The notes under the pieces were generated by a model. It was given only the letters and a program-made list of their open reading frames with translations. It was not told the DNA's origin and did no database searches. Positions 5,213 through 5,785 of a stretch of 5,785 nucleotides of DNA are shown in pieces; position 1 is the stretch's first letter, and every line of letters starts with the position of its first letter. Source of the DNA: an uncultured Butyrivibrio sp. (GTDB taxonomy: Bacteria; Bacillota; Clostridia; Lachnospirales; Lachnospiraceae); assembly GCA_947169985.1 (NCBI GenBank), contig CAMVRW010000162.1:1-5785 (forward strand). The letters are read 5' to 3'. Made by a program: the position numbers and the translations under genes.

Positions 5213-5227
5213 AACTTAATGACATTG
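5213..5227 (-). repeat. right terminal inverted repeat of the IS
   Basis: Reverse complement of CAATGTCATTAAGTT. The palindrome TGTCAT/ATGACA (5204-5209 and 5219-5224) overlaps its inner part. Confidence 0.82.
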
Positions 5228-5301
5228 CCCAATTACTCGCCCTTCTCATTGTTCTCGTTTATCTGATTCAGTATTCCTATAAGCTAAGTATCCAAATAAT
5301 T

Positions 5302-5541
5302 CTATACATCAAGCAATCTGTATGGATTTCCGGCCAGTTCCTCCTTTAATATATCTAATACGGCTTCTCTTGATTCCAGATAAAGATCCGTATCTTCATC
5401 CATCAAAGCTGCATATACTGTGGTCTTGATTAAAAACTCGACTGCTTCATCCCTAGAACACCCTTTATCGTTCATAATGTATTCTACAAGGAAAGCTGCT
5501 ATACAGCGCATAGCCTTTTTCTGATCTGCGCCTGTAACCAT
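5302..5541 (-). CDS. small hypothetical protein, 79 residues, translationally coupled
   Basis: I do not recognise this protein. It appears soluble, largely helical and acidic in its middle, with no signal peptide, membrane segment or cysteine cluster. Readable stretches are AFLVEYIMNDKGCSRDEAVE (residues 16-35) and, near the C-terminus, MDEDTDLYLESREAV followed by LKEELAGNPYRLLDV. Its ATG overlaps the stop of the upstream gene as TAATG, and AGGTG (5550-5554) lies 8 nt before the start inside that gene, so both points support this start and coupled translation. Two small overlapping genes of this kind are common in toxin-antitoxin and related pairs, but nothing in the sequence proves that role. 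The gene ends 74 bp before the IS, and its first downstream terminator is the one inside the IS end. Confidence 0.7.
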   Translation of the reverse strand: MVTGADQKKAMRCIAAFLVEYIMNDKGCSRDEAVEFLIKTTVYAALMDEDTDLYLESREAVLDILKEELAGNPYRLLDV

Positions 5542-5785
5542 TATCCAATCACCTGCCTTTTCACTTTATCAAAGCTCAAGGTGTTCACTGCCTCCTTGGT
5601 TCTGAAAAAGTATTGTTTAGGTAAATTCTCCGGCTTTAACTCCGCTATTACCTTATCAGCCTTTTCAAATACTTTAACCTTCAATCCAGCCGTTTCTTCG
5701 CTGAACAGGAGATTATATCTATAGGCTACTATCGGCTGTATCTTTATTCCCTTTTTGTTTTTGAGAAAGCTTTGGCGTTTCTCTG
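5541..5785 (-). CDS. C-terminal 80 residues of an unrecognised protein (5'-partial)
   Basis: The frame is open on the - strand from the window edge (first full codon at 5783) to TAA at 5541-5543. The start lies outside the window. The visible part is basic and mixed alpha/beta in appearance, with FLKNKKGIKIQPIVAYRYNL near its beginning and PKQYFFRTKEAVNTLSF near its end, closing with KVKRQVIG. The other two frames of this strand are closed here, and the TAATG junction with the 79-residue gene supports it as real. The ending QYFFRTKEAVNTLSF recalls, loosely, the C-termini of DUF3990 (ADP-ribosyltransferase-like) proteins, whose genes are often followed by small partner genes. This is a memory-based resemblance and weak. 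Confidence 0.6.
   Translation of the reverse strand, partial: EKRQSFLKNKKGIKIQPIVAYRYNLLFSEETAGLKVKVFEKADKVIAELKPENLPKQYFFRTKEAVNTLSFDKVKRQVIG

Larger units (their letters stand above)
3570..5227 (-). mobile_element. complete IS4-family insertion sequence, about 1.66 kb
   Basis: The element is bounded by 15-bp perfect inverted repeats (3570-3584 and 5213-5227) and contains one full-length DDE transposase on the - strand. It is visibly more A+T rich than the genes to its left. It lies between the peroxidase gene and the right-edge operon, both of which read toward it, so it disrupts neither visible gene. Terminators lie near both ends and two hairpins lie in the transposase leader. I found no target-site duplication of 8-12 bp next to these ends. 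The exact termini could be off by a few bases, because only identity between the two ends defines them. Confidence 0.85.

Noticed and set aside
3569..5233. CCAAT at 3569-3573 and 5229-5233 as a target-site duplication
   Set aside because: Using it would place the left end inside the 15-bp inverted repeat and make the ends unequal; five bases match easily by chance.
5211..5249. 12-residue reading frame on the - strand running into the IS end
   Set aside because: Very short, no ribosome site, and half of it is the terminal inverted repeat.

Overview
The window looks like chromosomal DNA of an anaerobic Gram-positive bacterium of the class Clostridia, most likely a Lachnospiraceae relative (Butyrivibrio/Roseburia-like). 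This rests on the protein set and style: an S11 D-Ala-D-Ala carboxypeptidase with a C-terminal membrane anchor, a KapD-type DEDDh exonuclease, strong AGGAGG-type ribosome sites and A+T-rich intergenic DNA. The taxonomic call is an inference from impression, not from a search.

Layout, left to right. (1) Positions 1-873, + strand: the 3' part of a peptidoglycan carboxypeptidase gene. (2) Positions 874-2681, - strand: a probable two-gene operon, an alpha/beta-hydrolase esterase followed 29 bp later by a DEDDh 3'-5' exonuclease with a Cys/His tail. The exonuclease stop codon abuts the carboxypeptidase stop codon with no gap. (3) Positions 2682-2991: a regulatory region between divergent genes. 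It holds a promoter for each side, an A+T-rich tandem repeat that resembles a PerR box, a perfect 6-4-6 palindrome inside the + promoter, and a leader that folds on paper into a compact four-helix junction. (4) Positions 2992-3534, + strand: a cysteine-type glutathione/thioredoxin peroxidase. (5) Positions 3570-5227: a complete IS4-family insertion sequence with 15-bp perfect terminal inverted repeats and one intact transposase on the - strand. (6) Positions 5302-5785, - strand: the end of an unrecognised gene overlapping by one base (TAATG) a 79-residue unrecognised protein.

How the parts relate. The peroxidase and esterase genes share a control region. The peroxidase is probably a stress-inducible antioxidant enzyme, and the operator-like palindrome, the PerR-like repeat and the structured leader are all placed where they could control it. 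The insertion sequence sits 35 bp after the peroxidase stop, in the gap between that gene and the oppositely directed right-edge operon. It seems to supply the only visible terminator for the peroxidase, and it carries a second terminator that would stop transcription entering from the right-edge operon. Two stacked hairpins lie directly upstream of the transposase ribosome site, so transposase expression looks heavily insulated.

The best candidate for something undescribed is the 2831-2966 leader element. The right-edge pair of small overlapping genes comes next. No rRNA, tRNA or CRISPR array was seen.
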